DNA from: Otis tarda
Taxonomy: Eukaryota; Chordata; Aves; Otidiformes; Otididae
Reading direction: 5' to 3'
Assembly: GCA_026413225.1 (NCBI GenBank)
Contig: CM048552.1
Location: forward strand, 186,344,053 to 186,408,052
Length of the DNA stretch: 64,000 nt
Below, one piece after another: positions 1 through 13,267 of this stretch. The notes below the pieces were generated by a model, which was not told the DNA's origin, did not search any database, and saw only the letters and a list, made by a program, of their open reading frames with translations. How positions within the stretch are numbered: position 1 is the first letter of the stretch; the number at the start of each line of letters is the position of its first letter. The position numbers were made by a program, and so were the translations under genes.

Positions 1-3000
1 AGCCCATCTAGGCCAAGCGCGAAGACTAGGCCAAGTTTCAACCGACCCCAGATCCATTTGCTATTTTCAATTAAAAGCGTGTGACACTGTGAAGGCTTTT
101 GCTGCAGGGCAGGTTCAGAAAATGTTACCAAACCTGTAGGCACCGCAGATGGCACTGAGTCACAGGTGCCGCACCCAAAGGTGTTTGGTTAGCAGCAAGA
201 GGGTGATGTGTTCAAGGACATCCTTCAGTGACATACTGGATGCCACCTGCACTGCTTTGTGCTGACTGGACTGAACACAAGAGTTCAAGAAGTTGAGATG
301 ACACCCTTCTTTTTTTTGTAAGATATGTCAGGTATCCTTTCTATTAATGTTCTTTTACAACATCCATCAACAAAAGACATGGTGACATATCAGTAATAAA
401 TGAAGCTGTATGACCAGCATGTCACATGCTGTCCATTCTTTCTCACGTTCAACAGGTCTGTCCATTTGATATCAGGGTTTCTCCCCTCTTTCTCCCTATT
501 TATGTGTATCCTCTGAACACTACAAGGAGTTTGTGCCAGAAAGGAGGAAGAGAATCTAAGCTCTGAAGGCTTCATTTCCTAGGCATTTAAATACTTCTCT
601 GCTTTTCCAGTTAATTCCAGAATAGGTATTTCTCATTAAATCCAAGGACAGTTTGGTTCTACATTGCCAAGATTAACTTTTTATGGCATTTGTAGAATTC
701 TGTAATAAAACATCATTAATTGTTCTTCACTGCATCAAAGCCTGAAAAGGATGTCAGCTATTGTACATTTCATAAGAACACCCTCTTTATTTCAGATGTT
801 GGAAGAGAGTAGGATGCTTGATAAAGAAGGCTTTAGTCCACTTTTCCAGCTCTGTCTTACCATACTTAATCCCCTAATTGTTACACTTAATTTGCCAGTG
901 CTGCAATATCTTCTTTAAAATAGACGTTATTTAAAAAAAAAAAAAAAAAAGTTATTAGAAAGAGCACTTCAGAAGAAGAGGAGCCACTTGTGGTGGCACT
1001 TCTCAACCTGTGGTCTATCAACCCCATCAGAATGTAGCTGAGAAAATGGCAAAGCATACATACATCCATGCAAGCAAACCAACCAACCCACCCACCCATA
1101 AAATAAAAGTAAGAAACAAACATTCAAACTTAGCCTATTTTTCACTTGAGAGTGTTTAAAAAGCATAATGACAACATTGCACACATTAAAAAAAAAAAAG
1201 ACACATGGAGGAACTGGGTCAAATTCAATCCTTATCTAAGAAGACAGATGCTAGCGCAGTCAATAGAGTTCAGTCAAAGTCTGAATGGGTCCTGTTCTAT
1301 TACTAACAACAAAAAGCATCATTAAGAAAGAGTGCAAATTATGCAAATCTGTATATTATGTGTGTACATGGAAATGCGTCTCAGAAAGATGTAAAAATGC
1401 CTTTATAGTTACAAGTGGCTTCTATGCATCCTGTTTCCTCCCCCCTCTTCCCATTACTCTGAAAGTCTTAACTGATCTGCTGTAAGGCCCCCTCTACCTG
1501 CATACTGCATAGCTTGGTAGGAATGATCATTTCTGCATTATTTAAAAACAGTCCCTTTGAGGACTGCTGAACCCTCCTGATTCCTGCTGAAAGTTGCGCA
1601 AAGTTGTATTAGAAGCACGAAGCCTCTCCCTGTCCGACCTCGCACACACCCAGCTGCCCAAGGCATCTTCACCTCGTACTTATGATTTCTCAACTGGGAA
1701 AGGAAACAAGGAGGTTCTCTGCTAGCCCTGCAGTTAATTCAGGCTTTGTCAGGCTTCTCTGCCAATTCTGGCTGTATTAGCAGCTTTTAGCTGTCTCAGC
1801 CCACATACCACATTGGCTGTACTACAATAACAGCTCCATTGTCACAGGATAAATCTTCTTGTTTAAGCATCTGAGGCAAGTCCTAGTTGGAAGCTATCCT
1901 GCACGTGAGCGAAATCAGGGATGCTGTGGAGTCGTACCCTATAAGTCCTGGAACCTCCGTTTTATGGTGAAGCACACTGGTACCCCTCCAGTTCTTGCAG
2001 CAGACAGAGTTAGAAATAAAAAAAAAAAATCAGAGAACCCTAATTCCCAAACTTCTGCATTCATAGGCCCACAGGGTCCAAAACCAGCTCTGAGATATCC
2101 AGGGTCCATGGCTTTTGCAGAAGCCAGACCTCAGGCCTAGTTTATGAAAGTTTGACACATTTCATCTCTCTTTGGAAATAAAATTGGAGGTAAATTTAAA
2201 AACCTTGCCAGGTTTTGAACAGCACAGAGTGCAGCACTGTGCCTTATTTTTCTTTGCTTTTGTTTTCAGTTAAATTTCTCTAATCCTACTCATGAAAAGA
2301 CAAGATATTATTCATTAGTATTACTAAGTGAGTAAGTTTTGAAAATCTGTGTGCCATTGAAAGTCTCCCCACCATCTTTTCTTCTCCAATTCAAAATGCA
2401 AACAACACTTTAAAATGGTTTTACTAAGCCCACAAACCTGTAAGAGATGTGATGGGGTGACTGTTTTTGCAAGAGTTATTTTTCCTGCCACTTTTTAAAG
2501 CTTCCCATTGTCACAGTACTAAAGATATTCCTTATGATTTACTTCCCTAAACTCAGGACCACAAATCCAGCTATTTTCTTTAATAGGTATTTATTTCAGG
2601 ACAGCTCAGTGCAACACTTTAGATGAAGGCATCACTGAAGAGTCCTCACGGCTTCCCTTCTGAAAGGAGAAGGACCCTATGTGCTTCCTCTACATCAGAG
2701 CACAAAGTCCTGAGTCAACAAGCACACTGTGTAAAGCGTATGTGTAAATACTGTCCAAAAAAAGGGCTGCTTTCTTCACTTTCTGCCTTGCTGCTGAAGC
2801 AACTGCTTTGTCCCCACTTTCTCCTCTCCCCTGATCACCTACATTCACCCCAGGACCAACCTCCTTCCCATAGTGATAACGTAGGCAGAAAATACTGAAA
2901 ACCAACCTCCTCCTGTAAAATAAGCATAGTCATTAAATTCACAAGCTGTTTCCTTTCTAATACACCCAGGGAACACTCTCGTATCTTTTGCTTTGTGAGC

Positions 3001-4389
3001 AAAACACACACAAGCTGTTCTGACTTTTATGAAAAATTTACATCGAGTTCTTGATTTTCTAGGAAGTCTGAATTTCTCCTCCTTTGTCACTGACACCCAA
3101 ATAAACAAACCAGCTCAAAGCCAAAAATCCTCAAAACCACAACCCAGAAGAGTCATGCTGCAAAGCAAATCAAAAAGAAACCCGAGTCTAGAGCTTCTGC
3201 TTTTAGTGTCTTCTTTAATCAGGCTCCGAAGGATGAATTCAGCAGGGGAGGGCAGACTCTGTTCGTTTATTTCGTTACTTATTTTAAGTTTTAGTTCAGA
3301 GTCAAATTCTCTCAGTGCTTTTCAGTTAACTGAAGGTATTTCAGCATGAGACATCAAATACCAGAGGCCTCCCTGAAATCTGTGTGACTGATCTTACATA
3401 ATTAAAACACTCTGAGCTACTTGCTTTGAACTGAAAAGTTTCAAGAGGATTTCACTAAGGGCGCGAAGGGCTACGTGCTTGCCTTTTGGGTTGGGTTTGT
3501 TCTAATAGAGGCTCCTGCACAAAATGGGGGAAGCACAACATGCACACACAAACATCAGCTGCACAAAATCTGTGTTAGTGTCACTTATCAGCTATTTCTG
3601 TTTCCACTGACATTCAGCTTTAACCTAAAATTAGTTTGTGGTTAACTAAAATCATATACTTCTGCTACAGTAACAATAGAGAGGGTCAGAATCTCAGATG
3701 CAAAAAAAAAAAAAAAAAATTGTTTGCTTTTATGTAAGCACAAATTCCTAATTGGGAGCATTTTGTATGCATCTTCTCAATTGGTCACTGTAAGAGTGGC
3801 AAAAATAACTCAGGTCTGTGTCACCAAGTGAGAGGACAGCAATAGTATTAGCAAAACCCTAGCACTATAATTATAATACGAGTAGTGCAGCTCATTTAGG
3901 AAGCACTAGCACCCAGAAGTTTGGAAAGGATCAACAGAGTGAGATCTCTTTTACATACATCTGAATACGTACAGGTTTGCTGTTTTATGCAAACACTGTT
4001 CATCAGAAGGAAGTGTAGCTCTGTGGGTACCTACACATTAATTTGCAGTCTCATTTGTTATCCTGATAAACCAATTAACACTGGAATAGTTTTCAAATAG
4101 CCTTCCAAGCTGGTTTTTCAGAAGCATTACTATTTGAAGTAGTAGGAGATCACTCTTCATTTTGGCCAAGGCTCCTGGACCTCAACATTTTCTGTGTGCC
4201 CCCCAGATCTGTTGTACTTTACTTATGCAAAAGCCCCCTGATTTCAGCAGGACCGTTCAAACACAAAGCTACTTACATGTGCAAGCGCTTGCAGAATCAG
4301 AGCAGTGAGGGAACACAATTTTATTCCCCTTATTCTACTGTTTCCCCAGCATAAAAACCTTACTGGTCTTTTGAAACATTACCTCATAC
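1..4389 (-). other. CAB39L: CAB39L intron, left part
   Basis: This stretch lies downstream of the first coding exon of CAB39L on the minus strand and should be intron. I looked on the minus strand for the next CAB39L exon, expected to follow the residues KKTDK, and saw no match, so it lies beyond the left edge. Visible structure is limited to simple tracts: an A18 run at 933-950, an (AACC)-like run near 1,075-1,098 and an A18 run at 3,702-3,719. No other gene can be supported. Confidence 0.6.
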
Positions 4390-4491
4390 CTTGTCTGTCT
4401 TTTTTTCTTGTTTTTCCAATATGGCCATGTTTTCTTTCAGAATTTTCACAATCTCAGCAGGATTTTTGTGTGATTTACTAAACAAAGGCAT
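4390..4491 (-). CDS. CAB39L: CAB39L (MO25-beta), first coding exon
   Basis: The minus strand encodes 34 residues, starting MPLFSKSHKNPAEIVKI and ending EKQEKKTDK. This matches the N-terminus of the MO25 family (calcium-binding protein 39-like). MO25 is a cytosolic armadillo-like scaffold that binds the pseudokinase STRAD and stabilises active LKB1/STK11; it also activates STE20-family kinases. The start at 4,491 is supported by an in-frame TGA three codons upstream. The exon runs 4,390-4,538: a pyrimidine-rich acceptor ends at 4,539, and the donor GTATGAG follows the complete Lys codon at 4,390, so the intron is phase 0. Only about a tenth of the roughly 340-residue family protein is here. 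The ending SKSHKNPAE with AILEKQEKK fits CAB39L better than CAB39, and synteny with SETDB2 agrees. Confidence 0.95.
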
Positions 4492-4538
4492 GGTTTTTCT
4501 TCACCTGGATGTCTTCCTTCAGGATAGACGAGGACTTC
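4492..4538 (-). other. CAB39L: CAB39L 5' UTR segment of the first coding exon
   Basis: These 47 bases lie between the splice acceptor (TTTGTTTTTAG ending at 4,539) and the ATG at 4,491. They carry an in-frame stop just before the start. The acceptor shows that at least one noncoding exon exists further to the right, so the promoter is upstream at higher coordinates, either near 13.3-13.9 kb or in the 34.6-kb CpG island. Confidence 0.85.
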
Positions 4539-7117
4539 CTAAAAACAAACAAGAAACAAAAATAGCTTGTAAATTTATATGAAAATGCAATGAAAACACA
4601 GAAAGACATTATGAACAAGAAAAGGTTATGCCTTAGGCACTGTGTTTTGCTTCAGCTACTCAGCAGAGCAGTAAAAGTTCTCACGTACAGTCACAAGCCA
4701 CCATTAGCACATGCAAAGCCACTACTCAGCACCTGTGCAGGAGCTGGATGCTTCCTAAAGCCCCTGACCTACAGGTCAGAGCTCCAGTAAGTCTATGCCC
4801 ATGTCCAACATTTTTTGGACACTGCATATCTGGCAGGCTCCATGAGATTTCTGATCAGGGTTTCTGCCAAACTTCACCGGCTTCATCACGATGCAGGTAA
4901 CTAACTGTAGATGCCAGCATACCCAAAGCGTCCTTTGTTTAGAGCATTGCAAGACAAGGTCCCAGCTTTTCCGCCATCACTCCTTCTTCTTCAGCTGCTT
5001 TTCTTTTTCAGCCTAAAGCTTCTCGAGAAGAAGCAGTTGAAGCTACCCCCTAAGTCTAACAGACTTCAAGAATCTGTGGGTCAGATCTCAGTTGTGTCAA
5101 ACATATTGCCTAAATTAAATAAGGAACAGAGGATCAGGCCCAAATACGGACACAAATATTTTCATGACATTTAAATGAAAGACTGAGCATTTTAACGAAA
5201 ATGGGTTTGTTTGTTTAATTTAAAACATTCTTCCTCTAAATGGTTAGAAAGGCAAATACCACATCACTGTATTTATACATGAAAGAAGCCAAGCAACTTA
5301 GTTTCTGATCCTACACAGCATTAAGCTGTGAATTCCTATGGATTTTGCTGAGGGTCTGATACAAAGATCTACTGAAGTCAATGGACAGACTGCAGATGGG
5401 AATATGTTCTGGTTAAGGCAGTACCATTTTCAAGAGAGAGCACAGCACCATTCTGGACTGCATTCCAGTTTGTACACTAACAAAGAAGAGGTTAAAAAAA
5501 AAAAAAAAGCAAAAATAATGTCAAACTTTCATCTTTTTTCACAATAAAAGAGAACCATTGCCAACCCTGCCCACACAAAGCTGCAAGATTAGTTGTGAAA
5601 ACGTAAATATATGCAAAAACCACTTCGATCTCCTTATCCTTCTTCAACTTTTACAATTAAAAAAAAATTTTACACAAGAAGTTTTAAATGAGCACAATAC
5701 ACACAGTATAAAGAAGAAAACAGAATGGTGTAGCATTTTCCCAGTGGTCCCAAAGAACCCACTCCCCTCATGCTTCGTTGTTACTACTGACAACACTACA
5801 GAGTCCACCAGGAAGCATGACCCCATTCGTGCCATACATCCATGTGTTACTAATCCCCAAGTATCCTATGGAATTAATACCCAGATTAGATATACATTCT
5901 ATTACAACTATAAATAGCAACCATATAAAACAGTCAAGTACAAGATTCAAACCATAGAGGAGCACTTTTAAAAAAAAAAATCTATACAGACTCTGTCCTA
6001 ATATCTATTAAAAACATTTCAAAATATTTTTACAGATTATCTTCACAAGAGCAGTTTCTATGACACGCAGGAAGTATTTTTAAATGTCTTATTTAAACCA
6101 AAAGTTCCTTTATAGTGTCCAGAGTAGGTGAATTTGTATAAACCTTCTCATTTGTTGCTAGGTCAGTTTTACAGGAATATTTTCATATTCAATGTTTGAA
6201 AGCTCACCACTTTCAGATTTCCATTTTCAAGCTCCTCACGCTTCAGTTCAAAACTCATTTTTATTTTTGCAGTTTTGGCTACATCACCTTCACTACTTGG
6301 CTGAGCTCTCAACTGTGGAGTCCTGCTCCCATGGAGCTCACAGCTGCGAGCTTTGGCAGCACCACCCGACTAGCAACAGCGCAGAGTCACACCTCAACCT
6401 GACAACACGCAAGACTGAAGACTGGGTATTCTAACAACTAACTCATGTGGGCACGTTCAGCCCACAAGCACTGGAAAAGACTGGGATGTCAGTATTGTAC
6501 AATAAATTTGTTTAAATGCTGCTAGCAAGCGCCAAGCACCCCATAATCCCGCATGCACTGCAATCAGAATATTAATAATTCACAATACACTTCGAGAAGG
6601 ACCTGATTCTGCATGTTTTTATTATCTGTGAAGCACGGCATGAGGATGTGAAGATGCAAGAGAGAGAGAGAGTCTGAGAGCAGGAGCTTAACAGGCATGT
6701 TGCATCTCAGAAAAGAAGTATTTTCATCCAAGGTGGGGTAGGTATGCCTTCATCTTCCCCTTTTAGAAGTCTCCAGACAAGGAAAAGCAAAGAGGGAGAA
6801 AATTTTATTTTTAAATTGAAGTACTCACAAGCTAGAGGTTCTGAGATTTTAAAAAACTGAAGTACACATTATTAACTGAAATGTTGACTATAAATTATAA
6901 ATACATTTTCCTCCTCAAAACTAACTTGCATAGGTATCTAAAGTATGGTGTCTATATTTAAATAATCATTAATTTTGCCATAAAACTCCAGCAGCTAGGC
7001 TAGCACTTTTCCACTGTATGCTTCCAGTCTCACCACCAAGTCACCACGGCTCAGGGATAAAATAGCATTTCTCTTCACTTCATACCCTACCAGTGTTCTA
7101 ATCACAACCACGAAATC
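4539..7117 (-). other. CAB39L: CAB39L 5' intron
   Basis: Noncoding. At about 5,130 and 5,340-5,390 short phrases (GATCAGGCCCAAATA, ACTGAAGTCAATGGACAGAC) resemble old interspersed repeats common in reptile and bird genomes, but too little remains to name a family. A short GA repeat sits at 6,660-6,674. No exon is seen. Confidence 0.5.
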
Positions 7118-7200
7118 ACCGATAATAGGACAGGAAGGGACTCAAGAGATTGTTTACTTCATCCCTCCACTGAACAGAGCCAAGTCTCTGCTTCACTTCA
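7118..7200 (-). repeat. Degraded CR1-like 3' end
   Basis: The phrase ATAGGACAGGAAGGGACTCAAGAGATTG followed by CATCCCTCC resembles an old CR1 3' terminus read in reverse (ATAGGA...GGAAGGGACCTCAAGAGGTCATC). It is short and diverged, and is named by pattern only. Confidence 0.4.
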
Positions 7201-8344
7201 TTTATCAGTCTTACATAGAAAGCAAAGCATTCGCTGCATGCAAGTGGAGGGAGACAGAAAGAAAAAGGGGAAGATGTGCATCAAATATCATTTTTGGATT
7301 TACCCATTTTCAGGACACAGTTTTTAACACATCAGCATCTGGCAAAAGATGATCCATCACTTCAGAAAACACATACTGGCAGCTGCAGGTTATGGTCCCT
7401 TTTGCTCCTCCATGCAGGAATCTCCTAGGGGGCACATGCTATTCACAATTACAGGCAGAAGGAAACAGGGGTAAAGTCACTTTGCTGAGATTTGGGAGCT
7501 GTACTCCTTAGTCTTATGGCTGGCTGTTCCATAAGGCACATGGCAAAACAAGGACTCCTCCAGCTTTGCACCTCATGACGGGATTCTCCAGCATCAAGGA
7601 AAGCAGGAGCTCTTGCTAAAGCCCTTAACACAGCTGGACATTTCTGCCCTGTCCTCTTTATATCAGCTCTCTGCTCTCCAAACTTTGCTTGGAAGGTCTT
7701 CTCTTCAGTAGAGGCACTAATTTGGTTTAAAATCCCTATTCCTGTCATCATTTATTTTCAGTCCATTTTTTTGAACTCGGTATTTCCAGGCATCTAGCCC
7801 TCTGTCAAGGTTGCTTGAAACTGCCCAGTCAAAAGTTACCATGGGAAGAGAAGCAGGATGAGAGATGGACAGTATGACCACATAAGCTTCATTTTCTCAA
7901 GAAACCAGTCTAAAAATAACTGAAATACAAAGATGAATGACAACTGAAAAGAATGCAACACACGCTTACCAAAGGTAGCTCATACTACAATTCCTTATGA
8001 ATATATTTTTAGACAGAGAAAACACAGTAAGCCCCATGCATCTAACATGGAAATACACTAGATTGAATATAGTAGAAAATAAACTAGCTGAAGAAAAATT
8101 ATCATGTCAAGAGAGACTGATTGTCTGAGACACTAAGAGCAGTTTGGGGACAGGATCATATTTAGAGAGGCACAGGAATTAAAAGCCTACCCAAAAGCTG
8201 TGGTGACTCAAAATAGAAAGATATTATTAACACAGAAGAGGACTGGAATATCATTACCTGAGAAACTGGATTGCCTCAAGGACTGAGATAATAAAAATGG
8301 GATAAAAATTAAGAGTAGAAAGTATCAGATAATGCTGAATGGCA

Positions 8345-8508
8345 GAAGAGACAGAGAGTTTGTAGATACCCTGTCCCTGGAAACATTCAAGGCTAAGCTG
8401 GATGGGGCTCTGACTAGCCTGATCTAGTTGAAAACGTCCCTGTCCATGGCAGGGAGTTGGACTAGATGACCTTTAAAGGTCCCTTCCAACCCAAACCATT
8501 CCATGAAT
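8345..8508 (+). repeat. CR1 LINE 3' fragment
   Basis: The last codons of CR1 ORF2 are recognisable (CCCTGGAAACATTCAAGGC, then GATGGGGCTCTGACTAGCC and CTGATCTAG), followed by the CR1 3' UTR core GTTGGACTAGATGACCTTTA and CCTTCCAACCCAAACCATTCC. The fragment is 5' truncated and lies antisense to CAB39L. Sequence at 8,630-8,830 has faint CR1-like phrases (CATATGGAACATTGTACGCA) that may belong to an older LINE. Confidence 0.85.
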
Positions 8509-9814
8509 ATCTGCTTAAGCTGAGGACTTACCATGAGAAGTGACACAGACAGACACCTGATAACTACACTCATATTTTACAGACAGGAGAAGACAGACAG
8601 AAATCTGTGATGAATTAAGAAAGCAATTGCCAGTAGAAATATGAAGGTGTTCGTGTCTTTGTACAAAGTCTTGATGGAACTTCATATGGAACATTGTACG
8701 CAATCCTCAACACCCATAGTCAAGTAAAATCAACAGAGATTAGAGCGCATGCAGAGAAGGACTGTAGGCTGGTCAGAAAAATGGGAAGACTAGCATGTCT
8801 AGGAGGCTAAAAGTACTTGCCTTGGTAAGCTCAGAATAAAAATACAGGGAAGCTGAAGAAGTTATTTCAGTTCAAATAACAATAACACTTTCTTTATGCA
8901 GAAGCAAATGGCTGTAAACTGTCAATGAATAAACTTAAGCTGAAAATGTAAAGGTTTCCAACCATTAGAGCTCTGAGATTCTGAAATTACTACTCTGCTA
9001 GGCATACTACAGAGCATCTGTTCATAAATTTTTGACACTGCTGTCTGGCAGCAACAGAGAGGGCTGAATGAGCCCCTTTCTTTCCTACTTTCTAGGAAAA
9101 CTTTTTCCATCTAATGGTTATTCAACATATGTTTTTATAACATCAGAAATGCATTGTGGACACGCCTGAATTCATCACAGGGGACCAGCCAACTTCTGAA
9201 ACATTTAGTTGTGATGATATTATTTCACCGGTGTTCTTGTGAGCAGTTAGGAGACCAAGAAAACAAACAGTTGTGTCTCACCAGACCAACTCTCCTGGAC
9301 TTAGAGGTTGTCTCTCCCAGTCACGGGGAAAATCCCCTTGCAGCGCTGTAGGAGGAACGGTGGTTTCCAAAGCCTGCTCTCGCCATCAGTATGAACGGGA
9401 TGTTTCAGCCACCAGAGCTGGAGAGTTCAGTGCATTTTACGAGCCCTACTTTTACAAATATACTTTCAGGGAATATAATTCTGTGTTTGATCGGGAGGAA
9501 AAAAAATGGCATTGATTTTATTTTAGGTAAGTGACAGAAACACCAAAAGGTAATTTTAAAGCGCCACTTTCTAAATGTGTGACTGTTTCTGTTCAAGTCA
9601 GAAAAAAAAAAAGTCGCACAGACTAAAGCAGTAAATTCAATCCAGAGGTGGAGAAGGTTTACAAGACGTGAGTTTTAGGGTATTTAGTATCTTGTCAAAA
9701 GTAACATACCATCCCTTCATACTCAGGGCATGCCTTCCCTCAGAGGCCTCCAACTCTGCAATCGTTGAATCAAGATGGAAAACACACTTCCAAAAAAACT
9801 TCCTGTTACTCTGT

Positions 9815-9950
9815 CCCCTCTGCAAAAGGAGAAGCTGAAGTATAGAAAGATTAGAAGACTTATCCAAGGCCATATTAAAAAAAAATCAGTGGCTGTGTCA
9901 GGAATGAAACCTAGATCATTTGACACCAAAGCCTATGCTTTAACAGTCTT
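9815..9950 (-). repeat. MIR-like SINE fossil
   Basis: Read on the plus strand the segment follows the reverse complement of MIR. It has a GAGAAGCTGAAGTATAGAAAG block, then ACTTATCCAAGGCCATATTA (compare ACTTGCCCAAGGTCACAC). Next comes GGCTGTGTCAGGAATGAAAC with CTAGATC (compare GGATTCGAACCCAGGTC), and a GCTTTAACAGT end. Divergence is high, as expected for a pre-avian SINE. Confidence 0.6.
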
Positions 9951-12900
9951 GAAAATACCTCTTCTGTCAGTTTACCACTAAATGCACTAAAAAAAAAAAT
10001 AGTGCAACTTGAGCTCTTTAATACAGCTATAAAGTACAGTAAGAGATCTAGGCATTCTGTGTATAGGCACTCTCCTCAGTTTCTTTCCTCTTAATCATAT
10101 ACTTTCTCAAAAGATTACAGTGCAGCTGAGCTTGTAAGCACAATAAAGGAAAAATGCAGACAGCAACATCACTCTACTCACTGATCCATCCCACTATAAA
10201 CTGATTCAGTCAAGCAGCTCAGTAACAAATGTTTCCTCCTGCCCACAAAGGCAAGAGTGGGAGAGAGCATGTGAGCCCATCCATACACTCTTCTCAGACG
10301 TTCCTCCAGACAAGCCAGTGGGTCTTCAAAAATGAATGAGCGAAAAAAAATTCCTTCCCTTCAAGTATCAGACATCCATCTTGTCTTAGTTCCTAACCTT
10401 CACTGACTTACTGATCAGAATCAAAACATTTCAATAACTCATGGAAAAAAAAAGATACATTCATCTTCCATTCACCCCAGTGTGCCTAAGACCCATATAT
10501 TTGGGGCCTGAATTAGCACAGTTCCTTCATAATTTTGCCTAATTCAGTCTCTGCATAACGGAAGAGATGCTATATTCCTTCCTCATTTTTACATACTGCC
10601 ATATGTAGGAAAGTTGTTGCAATTACAGAATCACATACTCTCTAATTCCAGAGGATGGAAGCCCCTATGTGTGATGATCGCCCAGAGAAGTCCAATCCAT
10701 CCTCCTCCATGAAGTCCCCTCACGTGACCCACTTTTTATTTGATATGCAGAGGGAATCACGGCTACACAAGTAACTTCTCTGCAAATTGTCAATGACTTG
10801 CAGATTTTGGAAGGTACATTGCAAATGAGATAAACAGAAGAGAGGACAGTTTTATGGTTAGGGTGAATGAATGCCATCTCTGCTTGGCAACAAAATTATT
10901 CCAGAAACTCAAGAATTTGCTCATCAAGCTTTGTTGTTGGCTGCTTGTTGCATTACATGGAATGAAGGTGAAAATTGGCTGGAACTTCACCTGAACACAC
11001 AAAACATTGCAGTAATGCCTACCATCACCACAAATGTCTCCTTTTTTTAGCAGATAGCATGCATCCTGAAGATCTCACATGGAAAATAAGTAGGCAGTTC
11101 TGCCCTTAATCTGATCACCTCTCCAGAATGAGAATAATAATATCACATAGTTGTTCAATACTGTTACAAAACTGAAGGCATTCATGGTGATGCTCCACTC
11201 AAGCACTGTGGTGTAGCTCTATGGAAGCACTCAAAGAAATTAATAATTCTGTTTTTCATTAAGTGCTTGAATGCCTATTCAATAAAAAAAATTAAAAGCC
11301 TATATAGTCTCTCAGCAAACACAGGGGATAAAATTAAACATTGATAGCTATCTGGTCACTGGGGCCACCCTTTGGTACCTTTGTTCTGTGATGGTGCCAC
11401 CCTAGTCAACATCTGTTCACATCCCTACAGTCTCTGTTGGAGTGGTACAGTTGTTTGCAGGGCCATGGGGTGAGACAGGTCTGGAAATCGACTCAGGTTA
11501 ACATAAAATAGCCTGGTGGGGCAAAAAGGTCACACGGGTTTCCAGTTTGGTTCTCCCCCCAGTCTTACAAAGAGCTGTACCAGCACAAGAGGGGAAGAAG
11601 GGAATGAAAGGAGGTGAGAGAGACAGGGCTGCTGGAGCAGATGCTACAGCTCAGGTGTTCACCAGCCACACCCAGAATGAGGCAGTGATGATGGGAAAGG
11701 GGGTGTAAATGTGTGATGATACAGCCTTAATTTAAGTGTCCTGAGTAGGGTACAGAGAACAGACTACAATGGCACACGTAAATACCAGACTTCAAGTTAG
11801 GAACTCTTTGAGTGTTAGGCTTTGCTGCCTAGTGTCCTTTTTATCGCAGCAAGTTCTGTGTTATCAAGTCTATTATTATTATAAAATATTTATTACAAAC
11901 TAGCATTTGCACACTACAGTGCCAGGTAACATTCAGGTTCTAAAGCCACGCAGAAGTGGCAACCTGTAGCACCTGCATCAATCATCTCTTTACGACAGGA
12001 TTATCCATGATACAGAGATGCTCTGGCTCATGCTAACAAACTAAATAGAAGTAGTAGGTTATTACTTTATGCTAAATAAGACTAGAAAGATAAGAAACCA
12101 GCAGATTTTACAGTCACCAAATATGCAGGATTGATAAGTCAAGAATATTTTGGATTCTTACTTCTGTTTGTCACTTAAAAAAATTAAGAATTCAATTCCA
12201 CGCCTAACTATAGTCCATAGCAAAACTTCCATGGGCTCAGTCATGCAGAAAGAGGTCTCTTAACTAATGTCTCTGAAGTACACACAATTCTAAGGTAACA
12301 GCCCTTAACAGCTTTTCACATACTTAAGTAAAAGGAAAACTAAGTTAAATTTCCATTTCTAGTAGTAATAATGACTGTAGAAATAATGGAAACTGGTAAT
12401 AGAATTTAAATAACATAGGCAGCAGCCAAGAGGGAATAAGACTTCCTCTAAACCCATTAGTGAGGAACATTAATACTATTTTTGCTTTTGGTTCAATATT
12501 ACTGAAAGTTACCTCTCTACACAGCATTCACTTGACCATGTCCTTAGTAAGCCTGCTGTGTTACTTTCAATAGCTTCATAACACATTAAAATAATTTTCT
12601 ATAGCAGTAATTCCACTTTACTACTAATATTTGCCCAAGAAAGAGTCTTTGCTCAGGAACAAAAACTTCCCTTAAGCTCAATGAAAGTTCTGCCTGAAAA
12701 CGACTTCAGGAATAGCCCATCGCACAGAATTAGCATTTCAGGTTGACAAGACCTATTGACTATAAATAATGAGACGGTTAATTTACATATGCCGTTTCTT
12801 GTGACAGCTCACAGGCATGCTCATCTTCCCTTCATCTCTAGCCGCTTCCCGCTGGCTTATGCAAGTGGCTACACTCTCATTCCTCTGCATCTCAAGAGCC

Positions 12901-13190
12901 AGTCCGCAGCTGCAGGCAGTCAGCGGAGGGGAGCAAGAGAAATGATATATTGCAGATATTTTATTTTTGGAAACCACACTGTAAATAAAGCCATTTCCAG
13001 AGATATTCCATGGACACGGAGCACTCGGTCGCGGAGCCAGCGCCTTATGTAACAGGAGGAGTATTGTTTAGGGTTGTCTGCTTTAAAAAGCCACTCCTGG
13101 TAACGCGGTTTACAAAGCTATAAAAAGCTAACAGCATAACTATCAAGCACAAGCAGGCAAGCGGTTTATTACAAAAAGGCCGGTGCTAAG
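9951..13190 (-). other. CAB39L: CAB39L 5' intron, no gene seen
   Basis: Noncoding sequence with no exon, RNA gene or recent transposon that I can support. Only short A-runs and ordinary AT-rich intron are visible. The region 12,760-13,140, just before the GC-rich block, looks less repetitive than its surroundings and could hold regulatory DNA, but no specific element is identified. Confidence 0.4.
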
Positions 13191-13267
13191 TGGGAAAAAA
13201 AAGAAAAGTTTTATTAAATCACTTAACTTTCTGTCACCGGGAGGACATCCTCTTGGCTGACACTTAC

